From Caenorhabditis elegans (lineage: Eukaryota; Nematoda; Chromadorea; Rhabditida; Rhabditidae): DNA of 64,000 nt. Shown piece by piece: positions 1-12,597 of this stretch. How positions within the stretch are numbered: position 1 is the first letter of the stretch; each line of letters begins with the position of its first letter. The position numbers and the translations under genes are program-made. The notes under the pieces were generated by a model, which saw nothing but the letters and a program-made list of their open reading frames with translations, had not been told where the DNA came from and did no database searches. Where the stretch lies: the NCBI RefSeq assembly GCF_000002985.6, contig NC_003283.11:4092001-4156000 (forward strand), read 5' to 3'.

Positions 1-3000
1 TTTATTGGGTGATAAGATATCTGCCACTAGAACTTCAGTGTAGTGGATATCATTTTCTTGTAGTATCTTTGAGTATGATGAGTATGATTCTCTCAAAATT
101 ACGGTACGGAGAATCCTGATTCGTTTTGCATGGAATTTTTTGAGAACTCTAAAAAGGGATTAGATAAGATCACATTGTATTCAGCAAGTCAGAAGACACG
201 GTTTTTGTGTCTTGGCACAGTTTTTAAAGTATCGTTAGTATGTAAGTCCAAAACGATCAAAAAGTACATCACAAAACTAAAAAAAAGACTTTTCTCAAAA
301 TTTGATAGTGTCAAGTTTTCTAAAAAATTTGGGCTTTTAGTTATTGTCTTATGTATTTCGTATATTTTTTTTGTTGATTTAAACACATACCCTAGGTATG
401 CCTACAATGCCAAAAAAACCTCTAATATGTAAAATAAGACACCAAATACAAAAATTAAACGTCCCACAGCTGTGACACTGTAAAATAGACACAATTGGAA
501 ATTTTAGCTAAAACATGGCAGATGAAACGCTACAAGAATTTTTTAAACCTGTTTTTGAAAATGCTCATTGTGCAAATTGGTCTTCATAAAGCAATTCTCC
601 GTAGAATTTTAAAGCCCTATTGACTTGCTCAAACAAAAAATTGCTTTTATATAATTAAACTACTACGTGTAGGCAACGCATAAGGGATCAGATAAGATGA
701 GCAGATGAGAGCCGGTCATTAGTGATGGCTCAAAAATATTGCCGCTAACTTAAGTAGTAAGAGACTGGTGGTGTATTACATAATTGGGGATCGACCTAGT
801 TTTCACTTTTTTTTTTGGAATTTTTCAAAACATTTTATCTGTTCATTCATATTTTACCTGAGACTTTGTTTGAATGGTGGAGTAGTGAATTTTGAGTTTT
901 TGCTCTGTTAGGCACAAAATGGCCCAAAATTATGAAATTTCAAAATAAGACATTTTGAAAAAAGATGCAATTTTCCGCTAAATTCTCAAATTTTTAAGAA
1001 CTTAACTATTTGATATCCTTTATTTGAATCATTTCCCACCGTACAATTTTCAGATATTTTTCATTCTTCAACTTCCTTCTTTTTTGTATCAAAATTTATG
1101 CTCAATAATTGTCTACCTTCTTCGTTCTCACACTTATGTCTAGATTGCTCTTTTGGTATTGCCAAGAAAGATCGCACGATTTCTCATTTCAAGCTCTTCT
1201 TGTAGTCGCACATTTTTTTTATTGCTCATCGCCTCTTGCTGATTCACATTTTTCCAAAAACAAGTTAATCTGTGAACTCGGTGTTACTTCAGTTGGTGCA
1301 AATTTACAAAGGTTTCAATTTTTTCGAATGATCACTTTGCCCTTATTTAATCTTTGCTGCATCGAATTTTTGCACGTGAAATAGATAACATATTTTTGCT
1401 TTTCAAAAGTGATCTTACTCCAGTTTTTGATTTTAATTATAATGAATTTAACCGGGTAAAGTTGTCAAGCGTAAACACCTGATATTTAGTGAACAAAAAA
1501 GGTCGACGAAAATGTTAGCATGTATATTTTTTCGGTTTTTGTTTGATACATAATTTGGACATTTGAGACTAAAAAAGTGGCTTGACTGTGAATTTAAAAA
1601 AATTTTAGATACAGAAAAAATTGAAAAATTACGAAAAATCCAACTTTTTTTTTTGATATTTCCCTGTTTGAAAAAATCAAATTTTTTACAACATGTATTT
1701 TTTTTCAACTTTGCAAAGTTTGAAAAAAAATAATTTGGAAAAAAAATTTGCTACATGATTTGTAAAAAATTTTTTTTTGCAAAATTATAAAAAATTTAGA
1801 ATGTTTTCATAAATGTTTTCATAGTTATATTTTGTTATTCGAAATAGACAACGATAATATTACTGTACTCCTGGCAGTAACCAAACATAAGTTTAGTTTA
1901 GTGGAAGTCAATAGAAACACCTCATAGATTCTGTAAAAATTCTGAAAAAAACAGAAAAGGTCGCCTTTCGGCGAACATGATTACCAGATAATATTCATGT
2001 GACATGGTTTCGCTGAACTCTTTTGTTTTGTGTTATTATAGTTATGAAGAGTTCAAAAATGTTATAGAATGAGAATATTCGGGAAATTTTTTTTGTGGTT
2101 TTTGGGGGTGCTACGCAAAATGGAAATATAAAAAGAAAGAAAACATTTTTTAATTGTATTTTTTACAACTTTCTGGAAAGTTTTCAACGTAAAAATGTTT
2201 GCGAATGAATTCAATTTTTTTTTAAATTTTCTGCAGAATCACCACAAAAGTTGGAATATTTTAAGCCAAAAATTTGAAAGGCAATTTTTTAACTTAAATT
2301 TTCAAAAAATCAATGTTACCTGATTTTTTGATGTAGAAATTCAAGTTCAAAATGTTTTCTCACAATTTACCATGTTTTGCCAGGAAACAACAAATATTTC
2401 AGATTAAAGATTAATGCGGACTGTTTGCTGACGTGTTTTCGTTAATTAAATATCTCTTGATGAGCCTTGGTGAAACTTTGAAGAAAACAAGACTGTGACT
2501 ATGTCATTGAATTTTTCACAAACATGTTGATTCTATTTTTCGAGTTTTGAGAAAAAAATTCTCATGCTAAATTGTATGGGCAAAAGTTAGCAGGTTGTCC
2601 ATTTTTCAGTTTTTGGTAAATTGTCTAATTAAAGCTTGGTTTCCTACTACAGAAAAAAATGCTTGAAACAAAAATTATTTTGATCAACTCTCAAATATTA
2701 CTGACCATTTCAACTTTTGTTCTATTGACCTCCAATGCAAATTCAGTACTGTAAATGAATAGATCAAAGAAAAAGAAAGATCAAATGTACACAGAACAAG
2801 TAGGAAGACGTTGTGGAAAGATGAGAGAGTGACGTGAGAAATATACAAACGGAAGATCCTGTCTGAATGAATGGCGCTACTAGGAGACGGGGCGAACCGT
2901 ATTTGTTAGGATCAAACAAGACACAAAATTTCGCGTGCAGATTGACAATGCATTCTTGGAAAACTGTTCATTGGTGTTTTGTCATATTTTGATCTCTTGT

Positions 3001-3054
3001 ATTATTGTCTTCTTAATTTTTATCATTCTAAATTTTTTTATTTACTTCAGAATT
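1..3054. other. AT-rich intergenic stretch, no gene recognised
   Basis: Long runs of A and T with scattered short open frames. None shows a domain, a plausible splice partner or a family resemblance. AGATAAG-type (GATA-factor) motifs occur near 9, 162 and 686, but they are common by chance. The last bases before the next gene (TTTACTTCAG, ending 3050) form a trans-splice-like acceptor. A hydrophobic 100-codon frame at 130-432 is left uncalled. Confidence 0.6.
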
Positions 3055-6000
3055 ATGCTAACATCGTTTCTGGATCCTCGACCATCATCCTCGTCATCAT
3101 CCGTATCAACATCTTCTATGTCGTCATCACCATCCACGTCATCTGAGTCTTGCGCTGTTTGTGGCGATTCGGTTAATGGGAAACGGTACGGTGCGCCTGC
3201 CTGCCTCGGTTGTATCGTCTTTTTTCGTCGGGCCGTCATCAACAAGAGTCAGTACAAGTGCTGGAAGAAAGGGAACTGTGTCATCACCTTTGGTAAGTGT
3301 GTTTTATGAAATGATTCATTAGACTTTTTGTTGATTTGAAAATTTCCAATCATCGTATTTAGCGTCACGATGCGTCTGCCGATGCTGTCGATTACGAAAA
3401 TGTTCCCATGTTGGAATGAAGCCGGAGGGTTAGTTTAATGATGGGGAGAAACTGGAAACGTGGGATGCTTGTAAAATTAATTCAAAATTTAAACAAAATG
3501 TATCAAGAGCAGAAACAAAAATTAATGAAAAACAGTGTTGCAATTTATCAATAAAAATTTAGTTTTTGAGTCGATGTTTTCTCAAAAACTGATTTTTTGG
3601 AAAAATATTATCATTAAAATTGAGCCATCGATAAAACCTTTCACATTTAGTCAATTTCTGTAATTCAAACAAAAAAATTTTACGCTGAGATTATCGATTT
3701 TTTTTCCGAAGTATTCCACCTTTTTTTGTATTTATAAAATCAAACAGGTTTTGTGAGAGAACTTTTTTAATTTTTCAAAATTTGAAAACTTTAAAAAGCA
3801 AATGTCTATAATTTCACTTTTTGTAACCTTTCCAAAACTCTCATTTTGTTTTAAAACAATTATTTTTAAGTGATTTTTGAAGTTTCTCAAAATTAATTAA
3901 AAAAGACATTTTGGTAGTTTATTTCCCGTTTTTTGATAATATATTAGATTTCTCTATAGGTACAAAACACCGACAAAAAAGGAAAATTTTAAAGCTTACT
4001 TTTAAATTTTTTTTTTGAAGATTTCCAACCGACACTGATAAAACTTTGGAAGTATAAGTTTTACCTTTTTTAGATAGAAATTTTTAAATAACAACACTTG
4101 GTAATTTACTTTCTAAAAAGTACAGACATTAGTTAATTCAAGTATTCGTATTACACTTCTGTAAATTTTTATTACAATCTTACATTTCTAGTTTAATTAT
4201 TATCTTCCACTGTCTTACACTTTCCACTGGACGGCGTCCAAACTATACACAAGAATTAAGCTGAGAAATAATAAAAGTGAAGCGATTACAATCATGGTTC
4301 CGGGTTGTTAGCCGAAGAATCATATACCCGTTCGTAATTGAAATGATTTCTTGCTAGTTTTTAGAATATCAAAACTTTAATGGTCAGACTGCACACTCTG
4401 GGATTTTCGAAAGTGAATATTTTCATACTCGGCAATTGTGGAATTAGAAAATGTTTTTTTGATTTTTTTTACTTTTAAAAATTATTGAACGCGATTATTT
4501 TTCGAGTTTTCGAATTTCCAAATTGGCAAAGTTTTCCAATTGCCACCCAACCGACTACTCTCGAAATTTATCAATCGATCCTTGGACTTTTTTGTTCCGC
4601 AGAGGCTGCCGGAGTTTACAAGCGTACAACGTGGTTCAAATTTTATTTAAAGCTTTTTAAATGGGACACAGATGAAGATTTCGAATGCTAAATGCAAAAA
4701 GAAACAGCAAAAAAGCCCCCCTTGAAAAAGATAATAATTTTATTTTTTAAACAACACTACATACAATCATTTTCAATTAACATGCAGCCCTCTCACAAAA
4801 CCCGATTCAATAAAGATCTTATCTGCGACTTTTTTTTTTGTTGGAAGCGCACTTCGAAAAGGACTTAACGAACCAATCTCCATCGTCAAAACTACCGTAA
4901 TCCAAAACCGCCTTGCAATGTTGACAGTTTATTAACTTCCTTTAGCAACTTTAGAAATGCAAATCGGAAAAGTCGGCTTGCTAAACTTTGTTGAAAAGTT
5001 GTCAAAATATGTGAGAAGTTCCTTGAGATGGTTAAAAAGGTGTGGGTCACTGAAGTTGGTTGGAAAAATGTTAAAATTGGCCGAAAATAATAGGAAATAA
5101 AAAATGCATGTACTGAAACTGATCAGAAACTGTGCTGATCAGTGTACTGAAAAGCAGCAAAATAACAATGACAGAGAAATTAATTCAAAACTAATTTTAT
5201 AGCGTAAAACTGTCTCATTTCCAAATTAAAATCAGGGCCTAAATAATTTTTGGAATCAATTTTAGATTGTTTATTTTAATTTTAATTTCGGGATTTTCTT
5301 GAAGTAGTATATCGAAGTCATCAGAAGATAAAAATGTCTACATTTTTTGCGCAAAATATCTCTTAGCGATTTTCTACTGTATCATTAAAATAGAAATAGA
5401 AAATAGAAGATTTAATGCAATGCAATTTTAGAAATAGGCGCGAAAATTCATCAGTCGGTGCTATTTTAAATTTACTAATAATTTAGAGCGCCACAACTGT
5501 AGGCATTCTCATATTCACAAAATAACCCGGCAATAAAAAAAACACCACCACACTCGGGACCATCGAAACAAAGTGTAGCACCTGCACATTTCCTTAGTGT
5601 CACTCTTCCATTCTCCTATTTATTTCAGCTATTCAACGACGAGATCTTCTTGGACCACGCAAGCCAAAGACTATACTCACGAATGACATTAGCCAATCAA
5701 TCGATGTTGCTCTCAATTTCCTGTCGAGCCCACATTCGAGCTGTGAAAGTGATACTGGAGGTGAGTCTTGTGGGTTTTTTTCTCGTGAATTCCTTAATGG
5801 CAGAGTAGCGCCAGTTGGGAGATTATAACTGGATTTATGATGGTGATAATGTTTTAAATAATTTAATTTTAAAACAATTTCAGAATATTCAAACACGACG
5901 TTTGACATTGACAGTCTCGTCCGCCTTCAACACGATCAACGCTCGCAACACGAGGCGTACGGTATCCATCACATCGACACGATTGGTTGTTTTCAAATGA

Positions 6001-8306
6001 AAAATTCTGGAAAGTACCACAAAAGAGCCCGAGCCAGCGACATCAACTTTGTGCTAAAATTAGGACTCGAAAATGCGAATGAGTGGGGAAACCAGTTTGA
6101 GCCATATCGACGGTTGAGCCAGACGGATAAGAACTCGGTTTTGTCAGAATTCGGATTCGCATTTCTGTTGATCGATCAAGGGTATAAAACTGCACAAAGG
6201 GCTGACGAAGGATTCTGGTTATTGCAAAACGAGACTTTTATGCATCCAAATTACTTTTTCGCACTTTCAGTTGAGGATGCAATGAAGGAAAATGCGGAAC
6301 AAAAAGCAGAGTGAGTTTTGTTCTTGAAATTAAAAAAAAACCTTCACTGAAAGGTAAAGTAGTGCGAATGGAACAATAAAATATTTATTTTAATTGCCGA
6401 AAATTATGAAATACCACAAAATTAAAACGAAAACAAAAATTATAAATAATGAAAATTCCAACGGTTAAAAAACGTATTTTCAATTTTTACAAAATTACCT
6501 GTTTGAATTACCACCAAATCGAGCCCACTTTCGGACCAATCAGCGGCTTCGAACTCCGCAAACTTTATCTAATTGATTAAAAAGAGAGCGGAGAAAATTG
6601 CTGATTGGTCTTGCAGTTCTCATTTTGGAAGAAATTCAAACAGGATTATGAAAATCAAACAAGACTTTCTTTTTACTCGTTTAATAATGTTTTTTTTTTG
6701 GTGCTTTTTCGGAATTTTATCAAAATTCCCATTCAGGCACTTTACTTAAACAATTTTTAAAAATCCAATAATTTTTATGTTGATCGAACATGTAGAAAAT
6801 TTATTTCAGCTTAAGTAGCAATTGAAACCAATTTTATAATTGATATAAGGACTTCAAAATTTCCAAAAAAAAAAACCAAGATTTGCCTCAAATTTCTGAC
6901 AAATAAATTGTTTTTTATGTGTTTTGCAAAAGCCAAGCCTTTAAAAAAATGAAAAAATACACATATGAATCTCATTAAGTGACAAAAACTACAAAAATTT
7001 TTGATGACCTATTGTCAAACCTTTATTTAATTGATATGCTTTGCATTCCTGGAGTTTCTGCTAGCATTTTGTGACTACCCGCGTATCTCATAAGATTTAC
7101 CAAATAGATAGGAAGAAAAACGACATTTTGAATTGAAGGATTTTCCTATAACCTTGTAGTGAAACAATTTCAATTCCTCAATTTGAAACTAGGAGCGATC
7201 GGTGGTGCGCTGAAATTTTCACAGTTTAATTTGTAAATCAAATAATCAAAAATTTGATTCACAAATCAAAGAAATTAACGTAGTAATTTTGATATTTTAT
7301 TATAGATTTTTAAGAGAAAGTGTTTCTATATTTTGATAATTTTGGCAATTAACAGCAATGAAAAATTTCGGGAATTTTGAACAAAAAAAAATTGAAATCT
7401 AAAACTTTAAATTTTACATAATCAATTTCATCACTTTTGCAGGCTTCATCATTCTTTCGTCAACGAACTTGTGAAATGTGTAAGCGATCCGTTCAAAAAT
7501 CTACATATTGACGAGTTCGAATGTGCCATTCTCAAGACTGTACTTTTACTAACTCGTGAGTTTTGAAAATATTTTTCAAATTAATTTTCAAGTGGATTCC
7601 TGTTAAATAATGCCAAAGAATTTTCAAATGTATGAATTTTGTCGAACTACAATTATAAAAATCCAAAATGACCGAGCATCAAAGTAAGACACTCTAAAAA
7701 TTGGAGTTTTCATAATTTCCAGTCAAACTTATGATGAGTTACCTAATTTTCCAAAATTTTAGACTTTTTGAGAAATTTCGAAGATTGCTTCAGATTTGGA
7801 CCCCTAGAAATTTTAAATACAAATAATTTAAACAAAATTAAAATATAAAAATTGAAAAAAAAAACTATGTTTTCGGCGTACTTCAAAAAGTATAATAGGG
7901 GAAGAAAAAGTTATCCTATGTTTTTTAATGTAAAAGAAAATTTACAAAAATTAATAGAAAATAGTTTGATCTCCAAACAAGTCGGGGAAATTTTTTATTA
8001 CAATAACGAGAAATCATTAGGTATTTCTCCAACATTTTCTTTAAATTAAAGTACTTTTCAGCATCATTCCCGGGTCACGTAACCTACAAAGATCTACAAT
8101 ATTTGCACAACAAATGTATGTCAGAACTCATGGATCATTCAATTCAACGATCTCCCGACGCGGGTCCAGAACGATTCGGGGAAATAATTCTGTTGATCAG
8201 CTCAATTCGATGTGGTGTCAAGGCAATTTATAATCAAACAAGAGTCTCTGATATGTTCCATTTGATGACTTTTGACCCATATGTGAGGAACATTTTGCTC
8301 TCCTAG
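3055..8306 (+). CDS. Nuclear hormone receptor (supplementary nematode NHR type), 406 aa
   Basis: Zinc-finger transcription factor expected in the nucleus. Exons I join: 3055-3292, 3363-3428, 5629-5760, 5884-6310, 7443-7555, 8062-8306; total 1221 nt, all phases agree. Residues 1-32 are Ser-rich. The DNA-binding domain starts at Cys33: first finger CAVC, 13 residues, CLGC; second finger with the C-x5-C-x9-C-x2-C spacing, ending CSHVGMKPE. The P-box region (CLGCIVFFRR) differs from vertebrate receptors but is typical of the expanded nematode family. The remaining ~280 residues form a divergent ligand-binding domain. The start is chosen because an acceptor-like TTTACTTCAG ends 4 nt upstream, suggesting SL trans-splicing. 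Intron 2 is 2.2 kb and intron 4 is 1.1 kb; the rest are 70-506 bp. No ligand can be inferred. Confidence 0.9.
3429..5628 (+). other. Long intron 2 of the nuclear receptor
   Basis: A 2.2-kb intron between the DNA-binding-domain exons and the hinge exon. It is AT-rich and contains no second gene I can support; a 68-codon frame at 4485-4691 has no recognisable features. It may hold regulatory sequence, but none is visible. Confidence 0.5.
6496..6655. repeat. Small interspersed repeat with inverted ends
   Basis: Starts around ACCTGTTTGAATT and ends GAAATTCAAACAGGA, so the ends are inverted copies. The interior has GATTGGTC and TTGCAGTTCTCATTTTGGA. Related copies lie near 12046-12180 and 18240-18360, sharing CGCTGATTGGT and the CAAAC/CAAAT tail. 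It sits in intron 4 of the nuclear receptor. Probably a MITE-like element. Confidence 0.55.
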
Positions 8307-8730
8307 TTACATTTACTCCTGGTGCTTGTCTGTACATTCTGTTAATTTATTCTATTTATTTTTTATTTTTAAAAACTTCCAAAATCTCACTATTACTCAT
8401 ATCTACCTCATTGTGATTATTATTCACGATTTTCCTTCCAATTTATTATTATCTCTTCCAAAAAATTGATAAACCAATCAATTCATAATGTTCTATGTTC
8501 TATAGTTTCTCAAATATCCGGACAATAAGAAACCAATGGTCAATACGAGTGATCACTTTCTCCGAAACATTGTTTTCAATACGATCTCTAAATTTGCAAA
8601 GCGACCAATCATCAGAAAAACATTGAACGGGAAGTTGAGTACGGTGTTGTTTCAAATTAATTGTTTTTAAGGAGGAAAGGGATTTTCTATTAGCTGACTA
8701 ATGAGAAAAGCAATTTTACATTCATATCAG

Positions 8731-9475
8731 GGGTGAGCGGCAATTGAACATTACCGGTAATTTTGGCGATTGCCGGTTTTGGAAATTTTCGGCAACCGGC
8801 AATTTTCGGCAATTGCCGAAATTGACGAAATTGCCGATAGCCGGACATTTTTGGCTATTTTCAAACCTAATTTTTCGGAAAATGAAAAAAACCCTCACAA
8901 AAAAAATCGGCAAATCGGCAAATTTCCGAAATTGAAAATTTCCGGCATATCGGCAAATCGGCAAATTGCCGGAATTGAAAATTTCCGGCAAATCGGAAAA
9001 TTGTCGGAATTGAAAGTTTCCGGCAAATCGGCAAATTTCCGGCAAATCGGCAAATTTCCGAAATTGAAAGTTTCCGGCAAATCGGCAAATTTCCGAAACT
9101 GAAAATTTCCGGCAAATTAGCAAATTTCCGAAATTGAAAATTTACAAATCGGCAATTGGCAAAAATTTTCAGCAAATTGAAGTGTCCCACATGTGTTTTT
9201 TTTTAGAATTTCAATTTTAATCGGCAAAATTGTACGCATCTTATGAATGCTCCTATATCTAATTTGAAAAGTTAGCAAGTTATATGAAAATATCTAAAGA
9301 AAACGAGAAAAAATTCAAAAATGCACAGTTTTAAGTGTTTCCGTCTTAAAAAAAAGTCTCTCTAAAGACTTTCGGAAAATCGATATTCGACGAATCGGCA
9401 AATTGATGGAAATGAAAATGTCCGGCAAATTGGCAAACCGGCAACTTGTCGATTGCCCGAACTTGCCGGATATCG
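8731..9475 (-). repeat. Dispersed element with GCCGGAAATTTT/TTGCCGATTTGCC satellite arms
   Basis: 8731-9177 is a degenerate tandem array of CGGCAAATCGGCAAATTTCCGG-like units. A non-repetitive core follows, carrying GCACAGTTTTAAGTGTTTCCGTC, then a shorter second array at 9386-9475. The same core and arrays occur in the other orientation at 43680-44113, and related arrays at 48870-49432 and 54400-55110. The units stay open in several frames, so they give spurious open frames. The flanking intergenic bases 8307-9866 hold nothing else that I recognise. Confidence 0.8.
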
Positions 9476-9866
9476 AGAAATGTGAATGCACTTCTCGATA
9501 TACCTTGCTCATGAGATCGATGTACTGACCAGGAAGAAGCTGAAAAACACCAAATGTTCAATAGAACCACTTCCCCGGCACAAAAATGTTTATCATAACG
9601 CTATGTCTTTTTGAACGATCATATCGCCCAATAACCTGTATATGGCTGTTTTTCTACTGTGATAATACCGGATATTACTCCGAAGCACACTATTTGTACA
9701 GTAGCATATAAACTTTGAAATTGATAACTAACATGACATTATGTATTTTTGAACGATCATTCCACCTAATATCCTTTCTGACTGTATATCTCACGGAACC
9801 TGTGCACACGCCCCTCAATAACACAATAAAAGCAGTTCCTCGTCCTCTATTTTCAGTTTTCAAGCA

Positions 9867-11893
9867 ATGCTCACCAACTGGATCTACGTTTTTCTGCCAA
9901 GAATTTCCTGTGCTTTGGCATGGGTTGTAAACCCTATTTTCATTTATTTGATTTTTACGGAAAGTTCAAATAAATTCGGAAACTATCGGTTTCTTCTTTT
10001 GTATTTTGCACTTTTCAATCTAACCTATTCAATTGTAAATATAGTTGTTCCAATTGTGAGTTTATTTTTTTAAAGCGTACTTACTAATAAGCAGGCGACG
10101 CTCGAGCCTAATGTTTGATTTACTCAAAAAGAGGCCTCAAGACTAACTTCTGAATGTCGATTAGCTATCTTTGAAAAGTGATAAAATTTTGACGAAAATT
10201 GTTTCACGCCTTTCAAAATTATAAAATTAGACGCTTTTAATTTCATCTTCTATGTTAAGAAATCAAGCGCTCATTAAGAAAAAAAACAGATCGGCATAGT
10301 CTTTGTAAAAATAGTCGTTGTAATGTTCTAGGACATCATAACCTACCGTTACTCTTACATGGTAATCCTGAGAGATGGTTGGTTTGTGGAACTCTCCGAC
10401 TTCAACTTCAGCTTGTTGTCAGCACGTTGCTCATTGGTCGGTGCAACATTCGCTCTTATCCTTGTTCATTTCGTATATCGATACTTGGCCATCCAGAATT
10501 CTTCTCTGACACGAGAAAACTTTCATTGGTATATGACCGGATCGATCTTTGTCTCAGTTTTCCATTTTTCTATTTGGCACTTGACTTGCATGTACTTCAC
10601 GCATGCTGAGGTTGAAATGAGACAGTATGTGATTCCTGGTATAAGAAGAACTTTTGGTAACGAAACAATTGATTTCAATATTCTTGGAGGTGCTTTTCAT
10701 GTGGGTTGTTTTTTTTTTCAATAGCGTAATGTTTTCATCAAACGTAAAATTGAAAAAAGAAACCGAAACTCATATACAGTAGAACAGAACTTTAAATTTC
10801 CGGTTATCAAGCATTTTGGGGTCTTTTGATTAGTGCTTTGAACAGTTGCTCCAACTGCTCGGAGTATTATAATAGTTCAAGTAGATTTATAGCCCAAAAA
10901 AATTACATATCAAATTCAAAAATCAAATTATTTTTCTAGGAAGTACCGAACAATGTCATAAAACGAACTTGGATTGCCGTGGCAATATGCACATCTATCT
11001 CCGTTCTGACTGTTACACAATTCATTGTTTTGAGTAGAATGGTGGGTTTCCTTTGAATTAATTTAATTTTTTTTTTGAAAGTTTTAGATAATCAACAAGC
11101 TCAACAGTATGTCCATCACGGTAAGCAAAAAAATTGCACGTTTCCAATTTGAACTTCTTCGTGCTCTGATCGTTCAAACGACCATACCAATTGTAATCAG
11201 TTTTGCTCCGTGTTTGTTTTGTTGGTTCATTCCCATTTCTGGAATCGAGTTGCCAAGGTGACTATACTGAATCGGGTTGAATATACCGCCATAACAATTC
11301 TTTAATTGAAAAATCTTCATTTAATGGAGGAATAGCTCCAGTGGGGATTTTTTCATGCACGACCATTAAAACTCGAAATGACCGATCACATGACAAAATA
11401 CCGCAAATTTTTTAAAAGATTTTTGGATATTTTCAGAGAAAGTGTTGGTAAATTGCTAAATTCACAGAAAAAAAAAACTTTTTGAAAACTTATAGCGATG
11501 TCGAATGTTTGAAGACCTAAAATAGCGAAGTTCAACATTTTTGAAATTTGACTGAAATAAAAATTCAGGTGCGTCTTTTTGGCTGCAAATTCAAAAATTG
11601 TCATAATAAAAATAAATCAACAAATTTGGATTACTGAAAATTCTCGTCTAACAAATGAAGCTTCCAATGCAAAACTGACTTGAAAATTGATTTCAATGAA
11701 AAAAAAAATATTCACATCAAATTACAGACCGTTTAACTACTATGAAGTCAGTGCTTTTGGGATTTTTCCATTCGTCGATCCAATTGCAATCATCTTATGC
11801 CTCCCCATCTTCCGAGCCCGAGTTTTTAGTTTTTTGAGTTCAATTGCTTCAGTTTCCTCTGAAAAACCCAGTTGTGCTTCACCAACCAAATAA
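9867..11893 (+). CDS. Seven-transmembrane chemoreceptor, Srj/Str superfamily type (copy A), 331 aa
   Basis: Putative chemosensory G-protein-coupled receptor of the plasma membrane or cilium. Exons: 9867-10055, 10332-10700, 10940-11041, 11088-11257, 11728-11893 (996 nt, phases consistent). The first exon encodes an N-terminus (MLTNWIYVFLPRIS) and two hydrophobic segments. The last exon encodes the Str-superfamily TM7 signature FGIFPFVDPIAIILCLPIFR. TM5-6 carry PIVISFAPCLFCWFIPISGI. Residues 35-63 (NKFGNYRFLLLYFALFN) resemble Srj members, so Srj is my best family call; Str or Srd is the alternative. An acceptor-like CTCTATTTTCAG ends 10 nt before the ATG. Its downstream neighbour is a near-identical copy with the same exon lengths. 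Confidence 0.85.
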
Positions 11894-12045
11894 TTTTTCT
11901 TAATAAATTGCAATATATTTGTATACTCCATGATATTTTTTTAATATATGCATTATTACATTAAAACCACAAAACTTTATTATTTTTTAATAAATTCTAA
12001 TAACTTCATAATACTCCTACTAAAAAACCCCTTGCAGTTTTCTTG

Positions 12046-12180
12046 GCATTACTTTAGAAATTACTGAACCGTCTGATTGGTTAATAAATCGGTCGAGCTA
12101 ATCGCTGATTGGTCATGCAGTTTTTTAAGCAATGCTCACCAAAAGATTTCTAGGAGGATTCAAATAGGGAGATCAACCAA
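12046..12180. repeat. Second copy of the GATTGGT small interspersed repeat
   Basis: Contains CTGATTGGTTAATAAATCGG and CGCTGATTGGTCATGCAG, then GGAGGATTCAAATAGGG. This matches the element at 6496-6655 and the partial copy near 18240-18360. It lies in the gap between the two tandem chemoreceptors; the rest of that gap (11894-12597) is AT-rich with no gene. Confidence 0.45.
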
Positions 12181-12597
12181 AATTACCGCGATTTTAAAAG
12201 TTGGATACATTCATTCTTGGGGTTTTTTTCAAATTTTTTTCCGTTTGAGGTAATTCAGATTTCCAGACTACTTTAAAGCAAAATCCCATGTTACTCCACT
12301 TTTAACTGTTCAAGTCAAATTTAGCTTGATAGAAATGCACTATTTCAGTAATTTCCAAAATTTTTCAATCATCAAAGTTCTAGTCAGAGAGTAGCGTAAA
12401 ACACACCGTTTGTACAGTAGCCTAAAACAATACACTTTCAGTCAAAAAATTCTTGGAACACTGGGAGTTATTGAATGATCATTTTACCCAATTTCCTTTC
12501 TAGCAGGAGAGTTGGTACCGGAACTTGTATGCCCGCCCATATCTTGCCAAAACACATCCAATTCGGTTTCCAATTTGCCATTTTTAGTTTTCAAGCG

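Noticed and set aside
130-432. 100-codon frame with a hydrophobic segment
   Set aside because: Lys-rich, AT-driven composition, no homologue I can name and an antisense frame overlaps. Kept out for lack of support.
1109-1384. 91-codon frame
   Set aside because: No recognisable motif or splice partner; surrounding sequence looks non-coding.
5633-5908. 91-codon minus-strand frame
   Set aside because: Antisense shadow of nuclear receptor exon 3.
8722-9190. Overlapping open frames on both strands with repeated CRKF/ICRFAGN-like words
   Set aside because: Satellite translation of the TTTGCCGG repeat, not protein.
12475-12597. Upstream in-frame ATG for chemoreceptor copy B
   Set aside because: The extension has no match in copy A, and an acceptor-like TTTTTAG lies between it and the conserved start.
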